Shown in pieces: positions 16,534 through 25,714 of a stretch of DNA of 64,000 bases; the first letter of the stretch is position 1; the number at the start of each line of letters is the position of its first letter. The notes under the pieces were generated by a model that did no database searches, had not been told where the DNA came from, and was given only the letters and a program-made list of their open reading frames with translations. The position numbers and the translations under genes were made by a program. This stretch comes from M3007 sp031398055 (GTDB taxonomy: Bacteria > Bacteroidota > Bacteroidia > Chitinophagales > Saprospiraceae), in assembly GCA_031398055.1 (NCBI GenBank), contig JANNMS010000148.1:1-64000 (forward strand), in the 5' to 3' direction.

Positions 16534-16570
16534 AGAGCCAACCTGAATTTTCAAGTTGGCTCTTTTTTTT
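16534..16570 (+). terminator. Rho-independent terminator of ahcY
   Basis: The stem agagccaac/gttggctct is followed by T8. Confidence 0.85.
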
Positions 16571-16635
16571 AAATTTTCTTATTTTTGTAGAACTTTCGTA
16601 ATCTAAAATAAGGAATTTATTAAACAAGAAATAAA

Positions 16636-19600
16636 TTATTGGACAACTATCGAAATGACTTCCTGCCCAAATTCACTTTGAATTTTCAATTGATAAATGC
16701 CTTTGGCCAATCCCAAATTTTCAAAAGGCAAACTTGAAAAACCTGCTCCGGAACGCATTTCAAAATTTTTCACCAACCTACCCGCAGCGTCCAGCAAATC
16801 GAAACGGACTGTTTGTGATTTTGGAAAATTCATTTCCAACAAAAAATCCCCGACGGTCGGATTTGGCAAAACGCGGATGTTTTTTACAAAATTCGGGTCG
16901 GTCGCAGCGACGGTTTGGATATTCACCGTGACCGTTTTTTCAGAAATCCGGCATTTGTTTTCCGCTTTCAATTTGACATTAAAATTCCCGACGCTCGAAT
17001 AAATATGCACCGGATTTTTCTCCGTCGAAGTCGTGCCGTCGCCGAAATCCCAAAAATATAAATTTGCCGAAATGCTCGTGTTGATGAAAGTAACTGAATT
17101 TTGGTCAATCGTCTGCGTAAAATTGGCGAGCGCCAAATTTGCCACCGGCAAAATTCTAATCAAAGTATCCGCGCCCAGCGAATTACTGACAATCAGCCGA
17201 ACGGTTTTGTTGCCCTGCGTGATGTACCAAACCTCGTGCGGTCCGGGGCCGGTTGCTGTCCCCGGATTGGCCTGTGCCCCGAAACTCCATTTGTATGACA
17301 ATAAATTTCCGGTCGAATTTTGGGCAAAAAAAGCAGTGTCCAAACGGCACAAAGTATCCACTGGCAAGTTAAAAATCGCAGTCGGCGACGCGACATCATA
17401 TTCTAAAATCCGTACGTTGTCCAAGAAAATATTGTTGCCGTTGTCGTTCACCCCGGTGAACCGAATGATGATGGTTTGATTTTTAAATTGTTGTAAATCA
17501 ATGATTTCCGTGCGCCAGTCGCCCGCATCATTTGGGAAAAACGGGTTGTTGGTCGGCGTGGTGGTCGCCAATTCAGGGTCAGATTTTTCAAAAACCGTTA
17601 TCGGCGCAGTGTTCAAATTACAATCGGTGAAAACATCCACCCGCAACCGCTCGACCCGCGCTGCCGCTGATTTGGCGTGGGCCAAAGAAAAAGCCAAACC
17701 CGGTTTTACCACACCGGTCAAATTCACCGGAATCATGTGCAAATGGTCTTCCTCGCCGCGATTTGTGTAGGAATATGCGTTCAAAAAAGTGGCCGTCGTG
17801 TTGTTTCCAGTCGTTCCGGTGGCGGTGGTTTGCGCCCAAGTTATCGCATCGTCGGGGTTGTCAATCACCCAACCGACGGGTGGAAACGCAGGTAAATTTT
17901 GAAAATTCATGCTGTAAAAACCCATCGCAGGTTGGGTGACGATGGGAAAATACTGTTTCAAAGTATCATTAAAACCCACAAAATCGCCCGGCGCGGTGAC
18001 CCAAACTTTCAAATTCAAACCGATGCCAGACAAATTCATGGCTTGTTGAAATTTGAATTCAATGGCTTCCCCAACGCCAATTTCGGGCAGCGGTTCAGTT
18101 ACAATTGCTTGATTTTCAATTTGATAAGAAGCCGTCGCGCCGGAAATCGGCTGCAATCCATCGTTGTAAATTCCTATTTTTAAATCTTGTGAAAACGAAT
18201 TGCATTTCACAATCGAATTGACCGCCGGTTCTAAAATATTGCCGAGGCTTGCGTCAAAATCCTGTGGGCAATTTTGCAAACCGCCGGGATATCGAATTGC
18301 AATCGTTCGTTGGCTGGCCAAACCCGTTTTGGAATCGGAAGTGCGGGCGGCGAGCCATTTTTCAGCGGCCGCATTTTGGATAAAAAAAGTTTGCAGCGAG
18401 TCAATTTTTGAAGAAACAATTTCCATGTATTTTTTTCCCAACAAATAAATATCGGTGGTCAAAGTATCGCTCGTGGCTCGGTATTTCACCGTCATCGAAT
18501 CTGGGCAAACGCGCACGACTTCCAAATTTGACGGCTGAAAAACGATGGAAAATGGCAAATTCATTGGAAAATCTTGGCCACTGCGACTGATTTTCAACTT
18601 GGCTTGGCTCGTGATTTTGCCGCCCGGTACTTTCCATTCGTACATTCTTTGATTGCCCGGGACGGTTGCAACATTTGAAAAATTGGTGCCGTCGGCTGCG
18701 TAACTCAACTCAAAATTTCCGGCATTTCCAAAAGCATCCCAATGAATTCGTTCGGTCGTTCCCGGCGCAAAACCCTCGCCGCCGCCGGGGTAGGTGATTT
18801 CAACTTCGTCGCCCTGAAAATCCCAAACCACAAAAAATTCCTGCGGACCGAACGGCACTTCAAAACCCGCGACGCGGAAAAACCATTTCCCGGCAGCTGG
18901 ATTTTCGAGGGCAATTTGTTCGACATTATTCAAATGATCAAAACCTTTCCCGGCAGTGTTGTTTAAAGTTGAAATATTTGGCGTCGGGTCGAGGAGAAAT
19001 GGGAAATGTTCCGTGCCGCTGCCATCCGTTGCCAAAAAATCGAGGTCGTTGACCAAAGCCCGGTTTGTATTTGTGCTGGCTGGCTGGTCTGGCCAATAAA
19101 TCATGACTTTTGCTTGCCGAACATTTTGTGGGATGTCGAGCAAAAAATTGAACACACCGTCTTGCCCAACCGATGCTTTTAACCAACGATTTTCTTCCAA
19201 AACCTTCACGGCGCGGTAGGCGTTGACGTGTCCCCAGCCAAATTTGAAATCGGGGCCAGGCGTGCCCATTTCGTTGGCCGTCGCCAGCATCGCTACTTTT
19301 AACAAAGCCGACGGTGCGATTTCATTATTTTTTTCCCGAAATGCTTGATGCAATTGCGCCATGCAACCTGCGATGCCCGGTGCCGCGCCGGACGTGCCGC
19401 CAAAAACTTGGTATCCATTGTTTTCCGAAGTCGAGCCTTGGTCTTGGCCGTGTGCCGAAATGTCAGGTTTCAACCGTCCGTCGTGCGCTGGGCCGCGGCT
19501 CGAACTCTCCGCCAAACTGCCGTCGGCGTACAAATTTGCGGTGGCGATGACGTTTTTTCCCATTTTATGACCGCCAGTAACGTTGCCCCACTGGTCGCCC

Positions 19601-20712
19601 GCGCCGTATCCACAATCTGCTGGATTGTTGTTGCCAGCAGAGAAAACGTGCATCAAAGTTTTGTTCTCAAATACTTGACGGTCAACGGTTTGCGTGGCTG
19701 TCGTGTAGCCAACATTGCACCCGTCGGAGTATGAAGAATTGGTGACGAGCACCCCATTTTGGAAGTGCAAATCCATCGTATTGTCCTGAAAATTATTGAC
19801 ATAATTGACGGTAAATAAATCAGAACCAGAGGCCATGCCTTTTTGATTTGGGTTCAAATTTCCAGCCCCGGTCATGATTCCGCTGACCCCGTCGCCGTGC
19901 GTTTGGCCGGGTTGCAGGGTGGCGAGATTCGTAATTCTACCTTGAAAATCAATGTGCGGCCCGACCTGCCCGTCGTCGCGGCAAAGCACGGCGAGACCTG
20001 CGCCGTTGTATTTTCTGCCCATCGGGCTGTCGCTGTCCAACAAATTGGAACGGTGAATCGAACGCCCACCGGTGTCTTCCGGTTGGCCGGGCGGCGCAAT
20101 CAGTTCGAGCCATCGGACAAACTGCATGGCCGCGATTTCTGCGATTTCATCTGGGAAAATTTCCACTTGCAAAATACCATTTTGATTGCCTTCAAAACTC
20201 ACCACGATTCCTCGTTCGCGGCACATTTTGGCGGCTTCGGAAATCGAAATGTGTGGGTAGGTTTGCAAAACGACCTCAATTTTTTCGCCCCTTTTTGCCC
20301 ACTCGCCGAACGGTTTTTCGCGGAGCGAGGGCGCAATTTTCCAATCGGATTGCACGGCGGCGAGGCTGCGGGGTTTGTATTTTTTTAAAAAATTTAAATC
20401 AAAATTGGTCGGAATACCTACCAAATAGGTGCCAAAACTGACGTATCCGAAAAATTGGAGACCTGCGCCGGACATTTCGCGGCGAGCCAATTCGGTGGGA
20501 ATTTCCTGAAATTGGAGATACCGGAAATATAAATTTTGGGAAATTTCTTCGGCTGCCGGGTGGCTTTTTTCGGCGAGTATTTTTTCAAAATTTTCTGGAA
20601 AAATTTCGGTGTGGCCGAGAAATCGGACGCGAAAATCGCGCTGCGCGGTGGCGGTCGAGGAAACAAAAAACAGCAAACCTGCGATGCAGAGTTGGGTAAA
20701 AAGTTTGGTCAT
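16636..20712 (-). CDS. T9SS-exported subtilisin-like (S8) serine protease
   Basis: The 1358-residue protein has a signal peptide (1-23, ending TATAQ), an N-terminal pro-region to about 200 and an S8 catalytic domain to about 510. The triad candidates are Asp246/247 (CRDDG), His272 (THGDGVSG) and Ser441 (GGTSGAAPG), with Asn361 in SAGNNN as the oxyanion residue. Downstream lie beta-sandwich and CUB/jelly-roll-like regions, a MAM-like or carbohydrate-binding-like domain, and a PKD domain (about residues 1215-1275, FWDFGDGTTSTEKNPVHIY). A type A T9SS sorting domain ends the protein (RVLPNPTVGDFLLEM ... GIYQLKI). It is expected on the cell surface or secreted, degrading extracellular protein. The catalytic Asp region is unusual (RDDGQVG rather than DTGI), but the other motifs look intact. 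Confidence 0.92.
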   Translation of the reverse strand: MTKLFTQLCIAGLLFFVSSTATAQRDFRVRFLGHTEIFPENFEKILAEKSHPAAEEISQNLYFRYLQFQEIPTELARREMSGAGLQFFGYVSFGTYLVGIPTNFDLNFLKKYKPRSLAAVQSDWKIAPSLREKPFGEWAKRGEKIEVVLQTYPHISISEAAKMCRERGIVVSFEGNQNGILQVEIFPDEIAEIAAMQFVRWLELIAPPGQPEDTGGRSIHRSNLLDSDSPMGRKYNGAGLAVLCRDDGQVGPHIDFQGRITNLATLQPGQTHGDGVSGIMTGAGNLNPNQKGMASGSDLFTVNYVNNFQDNTMDLHFQNGVLVTNSSYSDGCNVGYTTATQTVDRQVFENKTLMHVFSAGNNNPADCGYGAGDQWGNVTGGHKMGKNVIATANLYADGSLAESSSRGPAHDGRLKPDISAHGQDQGSTSENNGYQVFGGTSGAAPGIAGCMAQLHQAFREKNNEIAPSALLKVAMLATANEMGTPGPDFKFGWGHVNAYRAVKVLEENRWLKASVGQDGVFNFLLDIPQNVRQAKVMIYWPDQPASTNTNRALVNDLDFLATDGSGTEHFPFLLDPTPNISTLNNTAGKGFDHLNNVEQIALENPAAGKWFFRVAGFEVPFGPQEFFVVWDFQGDEVEITYPGGGEGFAPGTTERIHWDAFGNAGNFELSYAADGTNFSNVATVPGNQRMYEWKVPGGKITSQAKLKISRSGQDFPMNLPFSIVFQPSNLEVVRVCPDSMTVKYRATSDTLTTDIYLLGKKYMEIVSSKIDSLQTFFIQNAAAEKWLAARTSDSKTGLASQRTIAIRYPGGLQNCPQDFDASLGNILEPAVNSIVKCNSFSQDLKIGIYNDGLQPISGATASYQIENQAIVTEPLPEIGVGEAIEFKFQQAMNLSGIGLNLKVWVTAPGDFVGFNDTLKQYFPIVTQPAMGFYSMNFQNLPAFPPVGWVIDNPDDAITWAQTTATGTTGNNTTATFLNAYSYTNRGEEDHLHMIPVNLTGVVKPGLAFSLAHAKSAAARVERLRVDVFTDCNLNTAPITVFEKSDPELATTTPTNNPFFPNDAGDWRTEIIDLQQFKNQTIIIRFTGVNDNGNNIFLDNVRILEYDVASPTAIFNLPVDTLCRLDTAFFAQNSTGNLLSYKWSFGAQANPGTATGPGPHEVWYITQGNKTVRLIVSNSLGADTLIRILPVANLALANFTQTIDQNSVTFINTSISANLYFWDFGDGTTSTEKNPVHIYSSVGNFNVKLKAENKCRISEKTVTVNIQTVAATDPNFVKNIRVLPNPTVGDFLLEMNFPKSQTVRFDLLDAAGRLVKNFEMRSGAGFSSLPFENLGLAKGIYQLKIQSEFGQEVISIVVQ

Positions 20713-20849
20713 TTCACAAAAAGATTGATTTGGAAAAAAATTGTGTGTGGCGAAGATAGGGAAATGATGAACAGATGAAAGGTGGGTTTTGTATGCTTAA
20801 TTTGGCAAACATGAACGTTGTATTGCATTACCGGTCTAACAAATTTGGG

Positions 20850-20857
20850 TATTTTTG
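20850..20857 (+). promoter_or_regulatory. Promoter -7 element of the mfd fragment
   Basis: TATTTTTG fits TAnnTTTG. The same box, followed by the same 16 bases and ATG, stands before the intact mfd at 21872. The duplicated segment therefore includes the promoter core. Confidence 0.5.
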
Positions 20858-21047
20858 CCCCACAATTTTCAACATGCTTTCATCTGCACTCGCCCCCGTC
20901 GGCCAGCCATTTCACATCAAATTCCACTCAAAATCGCAGCCGAGTTTCAACAAAAACTTCGATGCACTGATTCGTGCCATGCACGACTGGAAAGCGGCTG
21001 GTTACGAAGTTTATATTTTTTCGGAAAATGCCAAACAACTCACGCGT
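20850..21047. repeat. Direct repeat, left copy (about 197 bp)
   Basis: It matches 21872-22069 at all but about seven positions, with an offset of 1022 bases. The two copies flank the PIN/UPF0175 module. Its right edge coincides with the stop codon of the PIN gene. Confidence 0.88.
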
Positions 21048-21080
21048 CATTCTCCGGCGATTCGAAGTGCTTCTTCATAA
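20874..21080 (+). pseudogene. Truncated duplicate of the mfd 5' end
   Basis: The first 58 codons (20874-21047) encode exactly the same residues as the start of the intact mfd at 21896, and the 24 bases before the ATG are also shared. After codon 58 the homology stops abruptly at the toxin-antitoxin pair and the frame runs another 10 unrelated codons to a stop at 21080. Seven base differences separate the copies and all seven are synonymous. This fragment is not functional as Mfd. It marks one edge of the inserted or rearranged segment that holds the UPF0175/PIN pair. Confidence 0.88.
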
Positions 21081-21523
21081 AGTGATTTGTGCAGCCGAAA
21101 ACCTGTTTTTGTAAGCAATTCATCCATGATTGGCTTGATTGATGGAAAAATCCCGATTGCTTTTGCCTGAAAAAGTACACCAAGCAAACCCGTAACTTGG
21201 ATGCCCAAATTTTTTGCTTTTTCTCGGCCTTTTCGTTCGTCCATGAGCAGATAATCTGCATGGATTTCGATGGCCAAAACGATGGCTTCGGACTCGCCCA
21301 AATCAAGCGTTTCGCAAAGCAGGGTGACTTGTTGCCGGTCTTTTGCCTGTTTGATTTCCAACCAATCAAAACGCAGCAGTGCCCGGCGTTGCGGTTCCAA
21401 AATTGCCAATTCGTCCCAAACGGCTACCGGGACAAGGATTTTGCCAAAAATGGCTGGTAAAATTTCGATTTTACCAATTTGCAACAAATTGGTGATGACG
21501 GAGGTGTCGCTGACAATTATCAT
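21047..21523 (-). CDS. PIN-domain toxin (DUF3368 family)
   Basis: A 158-residue PIN nuclease-like protein. The acidic metal-binding positions are visible: Asp6 (IIVSDTSVITNLL), Glu in VWDELAIL, Glu in LDLGESEAIVLA, and Asp in LLMDERKGR. DUF3368 proteins pair with UPF0175 proteins as toxin and antitoxin and probably cleave RNA. The start overlaps the upstream UPF0175 stop by four bases (ATGA), showing translational coupling. The stop codon lies at the exact junction with the duplicated mfd fragment. Confidence 0.9.
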   Translation of the reverse strand: MIIVSDTSVITNLLQIGKIEILPAIFGKILVPVAVWDELAILEPQRRALLRFDWLEIKQAKDRQQVTLLCETLDLGESEAIVLAIEIHADYLLMDERKGREKAKNLGIQVTGLLGVLFQAKAIGIFPSIKPIMDELLTKTGFRLHKSLYEEALRIAGE

Positions 21524-21768
21524 GGTTTCAGCAGGCCAAGAGTGCGGAGGTCGTCGTGCAAATCCTGCACACCATAATCAATGGACACATTGCGTTTGGC
21601 GAGTTCTTTTTGAAATGAAATCCGGTCAATGCCAGCCAATCGGCGTGCCTGACCCATCGTGAGCCGCGAATTTGAATATAAATAAATGGCAATTTCAAGC
21701 CGCAAATCGGACGCACTGAATTGTGCCTGTTCGAGTACTTGCCCCGGAATAACCAAATCAACTGTCAT
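21520..21768 (-). CDS. UPF0175-family antitoxin
   Basis: The 82-residue protein has the UPF0175 pattern: a short beta start (MTVDLVIPGQVL), a helix-rich middle (LRLEIAIYLYSNSRLTMGQARRLAGIDRISFQKELAKRNVSIDYG) resembling a helix-turn-helix, and a tail (DLHDDLRTLGLL). Members are the antitoxin and likely autorepressor of DUF3368 PIN toxins. It precedes the toxin in a two-gene operon with a four-base overlap. Confidence 0.9.
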   Translation of the reverse strand: MTVDLVIPGQVLEQAQFSASDLRLEIAIYLYSNSRLTMGQARRLAGIDRISFQKELAKRNVSIDYGVQDLHDDLRTLGLLKP

Positions 21769-21871
21769 TTTTGGATGGATTTAGGGTTCAAAGATAGCGT
21801 TTTTTGCTTTTTTTGATGCTTTTAAAAAACAGAGGCTGTCAATTCAATTCTGTCCACCGTCCTAATTTTCC

Positions 21872-21879
21872 TATTTTTG
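21872..21879 (+). promoter_or_regulatory. Promoter -7 element of mfd
   Basis: TATTTTTG, 16 bases before the ATG at 21896. An in-frame stop (TAA at 21863) lies just upstream, so the N-terminus cannot be extended. Confidence 0.55.
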
Positions 21880-22069
21880 CCCCACAATTTTCAACATGCT
21901 TTCATCTGCACTCGCCCCCGTCGGCCAGCCGTTTCACATCAAATTCCACTCAAAATCGCAGCCGAGTTTCAACAAAAACTTCGACGCACTGATCCGTGCC
22001 ATGCATGACTGGAAAGCGGCGGGTTACGAAGTTTATATTTTTTCGGAAAATGCCAAACAACTCACCCGC
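21872..22069. repeat. Direct repeat, right copy (about 197 bp)
   Basis: Partner of 20850-21047. It covers the promoter core and codons 1-58 of the intact mfd. Confidence 0.88.
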
Positions 22070-24325
22070 CTCGAACATATTTTCAAAGAATTGAAAGCGC
22101 GGGTCGAGTGGCTGCCGGTCGAAATGGCGATTTCCGAGGGTTTTGTGGACGAGGATTTGCGCGTCGTTTGCCTCACCGACCACCAGATTTTCCAACGTTT
22201 TCATCCGTCGCGGCTGCGCACCGGTTTTACAAAAGAACAATCTTTGAACGTCCGGCTGCTCCGCGAACTCCAACCGGGCGATTTCGTCACGCACATTGAC
22301 CACGGGATTGGGCAATTTTCGGGTCTGCAAAAAATTGAAATCGGCGGCCAAACGCAGGAAGCGGTGCGGCTTTTTTACAAAAACAATGATGTTTTGTACG
22401 TTTCAATTCATTCTTTGCACAAAATTTCAAAATACGTCGGCAAAGAAGGCAGCGAGCCGCAACTCTCCAAACTCGGCTCCGATGCATGGAAACAACTCAA
22501 AGCCCGCACGAAAAAGAAGATAAAAGACATCGCCGCCGACTTGATAAAACTGTACGCAAAACGCCGCGCGACCCCCGGTTTTGCTTTTCCGCCCGACGAT
22601 GTGATGCAGGAAGAATTGGAGGCCTCGTTTTTTTACGAAGACACGCCCGACCAATCGAAATCAACGCAGGACGTGAAAAACGACATGGAAAAACCGCATC
22701 CGATGGACCGTTTGATTTGTGGTGACGTGGGTTTTGGGAAAACTGAGGTCGCGGTGCGGGCGGCTTTCAAAGCGGTTTCGGCTGGAAAACAGGTGGCGAT
22801 TTTGGTCCCGACGACCATTTTGGCACTCCAACATTGGAAAACTTTTGGCGAGCGGCTGCAAGATTTTGGGGTTACGGTGGATTATGTCAACCGTTTTCGG
22901 ACGACCAAAGAACGCCGCGAGACGTTTGAAAAAACGGCTTCCGGGCAGGTGGATATTTTGATCGGGACGCACGCGCTGCTGAGTAAAGATTTGAAATTCA
23001 AGGATTTAGGTCTGTTGGTGATTGACGAAGAGCAAAAATTCGGGGTGGCGGCGAAAGAAAAACTCCGCACGTTTGCCGTCGGCGTGGACACTTTGACTTT
23101 GACGGCAACGCCGATTCCGCGCACCCTGCAATTCAGTTTGATGGCCGCCCGCGATATGTCCATCATCCGAACGCCACCGCCAAACCGGCAGCCGATTCAT
23201 ACCGAAATCAGGGTTTTTGATGACGACTTGATTCGGGACGCAATTTTTAATGAAATCCACCGCGGCGGGCAGGTGTTTTTTGTCCACAACCGGGTGGCCG
23301 ATTTGCCAAAAGTGGTCGAACTTTTGACCAAACTTTGCCCAAATGTGGACATCGCGATGGCGCACGGACAGATGGAATCCGACCATTTGGAAAAAGTGCT
23401 GGTGGAATTTATTGACAAAAAACACGACGTTTTATGTTGTACAAATATCATCGAAACGGGTCTCGACATTCCCAATGCCAACACGATGATTATCAACCGG
23501 GCGGATATGTTTGGATTGAGCGATTTGCACCAATTGCGTGGCCGGATTGGCCGCTCGAATGTCAAGGCTTATTGTTATTTGTTTGCGCCGCCGATGTCCG
23601 TTTTGACGCCCGACGCCAAAAAAAGGTTGAAAACGATAGAAGAATTCAGTGAACTCGGCGGTGGTTTTCAGGTGGCGATGCGCGATTTGGATATCCGGGG
23701 CGCGGGCAATTTGTTGGGCGGCGAGCAGTCCGGTTTTATCGCAGATATCGGTTATGAAACGTACCAAAAGATATTGGACGAGGCCATCCGTGAACTAAAA
23801 GAAACAGATTTTAAAGACTTATTTAAAGATGAAATAGCGAAAAGAGGGGATTACGTTCGGGACGTAACAATAGAAACAGATATAGAAATGCTTATTCCCG
23901 GCGATTATGTATCGAACACACAAGAGCGTTTTAATCTTTATACTGAATTGGGCGAGATAACAACTGAGATAGAAATTGAGAAATTCGCGGCACGTTTGCA
24001 AGACCGTTTTGGGAAAATACCAAAACCAGTTTTTGCACTTTTTGAGGCTTTGCGTTTGCAATGGATGTGCAAAAAACTGGGCTTCGAGCGGCTCAATTTG
24101 AAAGGCGGAAAACTCCGCTGCTACTTTTTGGCCGACGCGCAATCCTCGTTTTTCGAGACCCAACAATTTAAAAAGGTGGTCAAATTCGTGGGCGAAAAGG
24201 GCAGAATTATGGGAATTTCGTTGAAACAGACGCCACGGGAACTGATTTTGGTGCAGGATGAAATTCGGGGGTTGAAAGCGGTGAAATCGACTTTGGAGCA
24301 GATAATAATGGTGGTTTCCGGTTGA
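21896..24325 (+). CDS. mfd: Transcription-repair coupling factor, N-terminally short
   Basis: Mfd removes RNA polymerase stalled at DNA damage and recruits UvrA. This 809-residue protein has the linker domain (1-120), the RNA-polymerase-interacting CarD-like domain (about 125-180, LQPGDFVTHIDHGIGQF), the RecG-like translocase with Walker A at 276-283 (GDVGFGKT) and the DEEQ box, the GRIGR helicase motif, and the C-terminal TRCF domain. The roughly 300-residue UvrB-homology module (domains 1a, 2, 1b) that binds UvrA is missing; usual length is about 1100. A stop codon directly upstream shows that this is the real start. It may still displace polymerase, but coupling to UvrA is doubtful. Around 23800-23980 the codons turn AT-rich. 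Confidence 0.92.
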   Translation: MLSSALAPVGQPFHIKFHSKSQPSFNKNFDALIRAMHDWKAAGYEVYIFSENAKQLTRLEHIFKELKARVEWLPVEMAISEGFVDEDLRVVCLTDHQIFQRFHPSRLRTGFTKEQSLNVRLLRELQPGDFVTHIDHGIGQFSGLQKIEIGGQTQEAVRLFYKNNDVLYVSIHSLHKISKYVGKEGSEPQLSKLGSDAWKQLKARTKKKIKDIAADLIKLYAKRRATPGFAFPPDDVMQEELEASFFYEDTPDQSKSTQDVKNDMEKPHPMDRLICGDVGFGKTEVAVRAAFKAVSAGKQVAILVPTTILALQHWKTFGERLQDFGVTVDYVNRFRTTKERRETFEKTASGQVDILIGTHALLSKDLKFKDLGLLVIDEEQKFGVAAKEKLRTFAVGVDTLTLTATPIPRTLQFSLMAARDMSIIRTPPPNRQPIHTEIRVFDDDLIRDAIFNEIHRGGQVFFVHNRVADLPKVVELLTKLCPNVDIAMAHGQMESDHLEKVLVEFIDKKHDVLCCTNIIETGLDIPNANTMIINRADMFGLSDLHQLRGRIGRSNVKAYCYLFAPPMSVLTPDAKKRLKTIEEFSELGGGFQVAMRDLDIRGAGNLLGGEQSGFIADIGYETYQKILDEAIRELKETDFKDLFKDEIAKRGDYVRDVTIETDIEMLIPGDYVSNTQERFNLYTELGEITTEIEIEKFAARLQDRFGKIPKPVFALFEALRLQWMCKKLGFERLNLKGGKLRCYFLADAQSSFFETQQFKKVVKFVGEKGRIMGISLKQTPRELILVQDEIRGLKAVKSTLEQIIMVVSG

Positions 24326-24331
24326 AAAATT

Positions 24332-25132
24332 TCATAATTCCCCCGCAATCCCAACCGTCGAACCCGCCACTTCCACCGCTTCTGCAAACAAATTTTCCGT
24401 TTCAACTTCTTGATTTTCAGCAGTTTGAACCGCGGCAGGTTCTTTGAAAAAGTACCGTTGAAAAATCAGAATGCACAAAACGCCGACCGTGATTGCGGCG
24501 TCCGCGATATTAAAAATCGGGCTGAAAAACAGGAAATTCTCTCCGCCGAGTTGCGGAACCCAATCCGGCACCACAAAATTATGAATCGGGAAATAGAGCA
24601 TGTCCACCACTTTTCCATGTAAAAAAGTACCATAACCATCGCCCGGCGGCACCAATTCGGCCACTTCCCCGCCGATGTGCTGCGAATCCGTAAAAATCAT
24701 CCCGTAAAATGCGCTGTCGATAATATTTCCAATCGCCCCGGCAGTAATCAATCCCACGCTGAGCAAAAAACCTTGCGGCGCACCTTCTTTCGCCATCGCC
24801 CGCAAATACCAAATCAAACCGCCGACCATCACAATCCGAAACATGCTCAACAACAATTTGCCGTATTCCCAATCGAACGTGATGCCGAAAGCCATGCCTT
24901 CGTTTTCCACAAATTTGAGGTACGCCCAATCCACGCTGTCGCCGAAAAGGTTGGTTTCTTGGCCATATTCGTAATTCAATTTGATGTGAAATTTCAGCCA
25001 CTGGTCAAGCACCAGCACCACAAAAACCAAAAGGGCGACTTTGTTCAACGGTTTCAAAATGATAAAATTTTTTATATTTTTTTGGAAAAAACGGATTGCA
25101 ATTCGCGAAAACGAGGTGCAAATAAACGACAA
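24332..25132 (-). CDS. lspA: Lipoprotein signal peptidase (SPase II)
   Basis: LspA cleaves prolipoprotein signal peptides before the lipidated cysteine in the inner membrane. The protein has four membrane helices and the family signature with both catalytic aspartates, in GAIGNIIDSAFYG and FNIADAAITVG. A long insertion between them (about residues 155-190) is typical of Bacteroidota LspA. A C-terminal extension of about 40 residues rich in Glu and Ala follows the last helix. The start is uncertain: the first 25 residues look non-native, and a TTG at 25057 (before KPLNKVALLVF) would give the usual length. It ends seven bases from the convergent mfd. Confidence 0.9.
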   Translation of the reverse strand: MSFICTSFSRIAIRFFQKNIKNFIILKPLNKVALLVFVVLVLDQWLKFHIKLNYEYGQETNLFGDSVDWAYLKFVENEGMAFGITFDWEYGKLLLSMFRIVMVGGLIWYLRAMAKEGAPQGFLLSVGLITAGAIGNIIDSAFYGMIFTDSQHIGGEVAELVPPGDGYGTFLHGKVVDMLYFPIHNFVVPDWVPQLGGENFLFFSPIFNIADAAITVGVLCILIFQRYFFKEPAAVQTAENQEVETENLFAEAVEVAGSTVGIAGEL

Positions 25133-25135
25133 AAG

Positions 25136-25609
25136 TCACTTTGCCGCACGACCGAAATAATCGTCAATCGTTTTTCTCCGAAAATCAAAAATCATGTGCA
25201 ACTGTTTTTTGACAAAAAGCCAATGCGCAAAACCGCCCAGCCAGCCGAACGGCAACCGGTACGTGACCAGATCGGTCATTTCCACGCCGCCCGGAACTTC
25301 CCGAAAATGGTGTTCGTGGTGCCAGATCGAGTAAGGCCCGACGCGTTGTTCGTCCACAAAAAATTGGCGTGGCTCGACGTGCGTGATTTCAGTCATCCAA
25401 AAAAGCGGGATGCCCAAAAGTGGCCGGACGGTGTAGGTGATGATTTGCCCAGGGTAGGCTTTCGTTAAAAATTCGGGGTCGGAAGTGATCCGAAAATCCA
25501 TGTATTCCGGGGTGATCTCGCGCAGGTTTTTGGGCGACGAAAAAAAATCCCACGCCGAGTCAAGCGGAATGGGCAGGGTTTGTTTCCTTTTTAAGGTGTA
25601 AACGGCCAT
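25136..25609 (-). CDS. SRPBCC family protein (ligand-binding, CoxG/START-like)
   Basis: A 157-residue single-domain protein. It opens with YTLKRKQTLPIPLDSAWDFFSSPKNLREITPEYM and ends with a long helix (FAHWLFVKKQLHMIFDFRRKTIDDYFG), the typical helix-grip fold with its C-terminal lid helix. Bacteroidota homologues are often annotated as cell division inhibitor-like. It binds an unknown hydrophobic ligand. The ATG at 25609 was chosen over a frame extending to 26146, since that extension runs antisense through the AsmA gene. It sits three bases upstream of lspA on the same strand. Confidence 0.85.
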   Translation of the reverse strand: MAVYTLKRKQTLPIPLDSAWDFFSSPKNLREITPEYMDFRITSDPEFLTKAYPGQIITYTVRPLLGIPLFWMTEITHVEPRQFFVDEQRVGPYSIWHHEHHFREVPGGVEMTDLVTYRLPFGWLGGFAHWLFVKKQLHMIFDFRRKTIDDYFGRAAK

Positions 25610-25714
25610 TTTTTGAAAGATTTTAAAAGTTTTTGCAAGCGAAACAGGACGGATAAATGGAGGTTCAATATTTACCCGTCTTAAAAAAATGAATTTCCGC
25701 TGCCCCACAAATTT

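Noticed and set aside
15396..16541. 381-codon open frame antisense to ahcY
   Set aside because: It lies fully opposite a clear adenosylhomocysteinase gene, is rich in His/Arg/Phe as expected from reverse reading, and has no recognisable motif.
21047..21768. Insertion sequence or transposon carrying the toxin-antitoxin genes
   Set aside because: No transposase, no terminal inverted repeats, and the flanking direct repeat (about 197 bp of mfd) is far too long for a target-site duplication.
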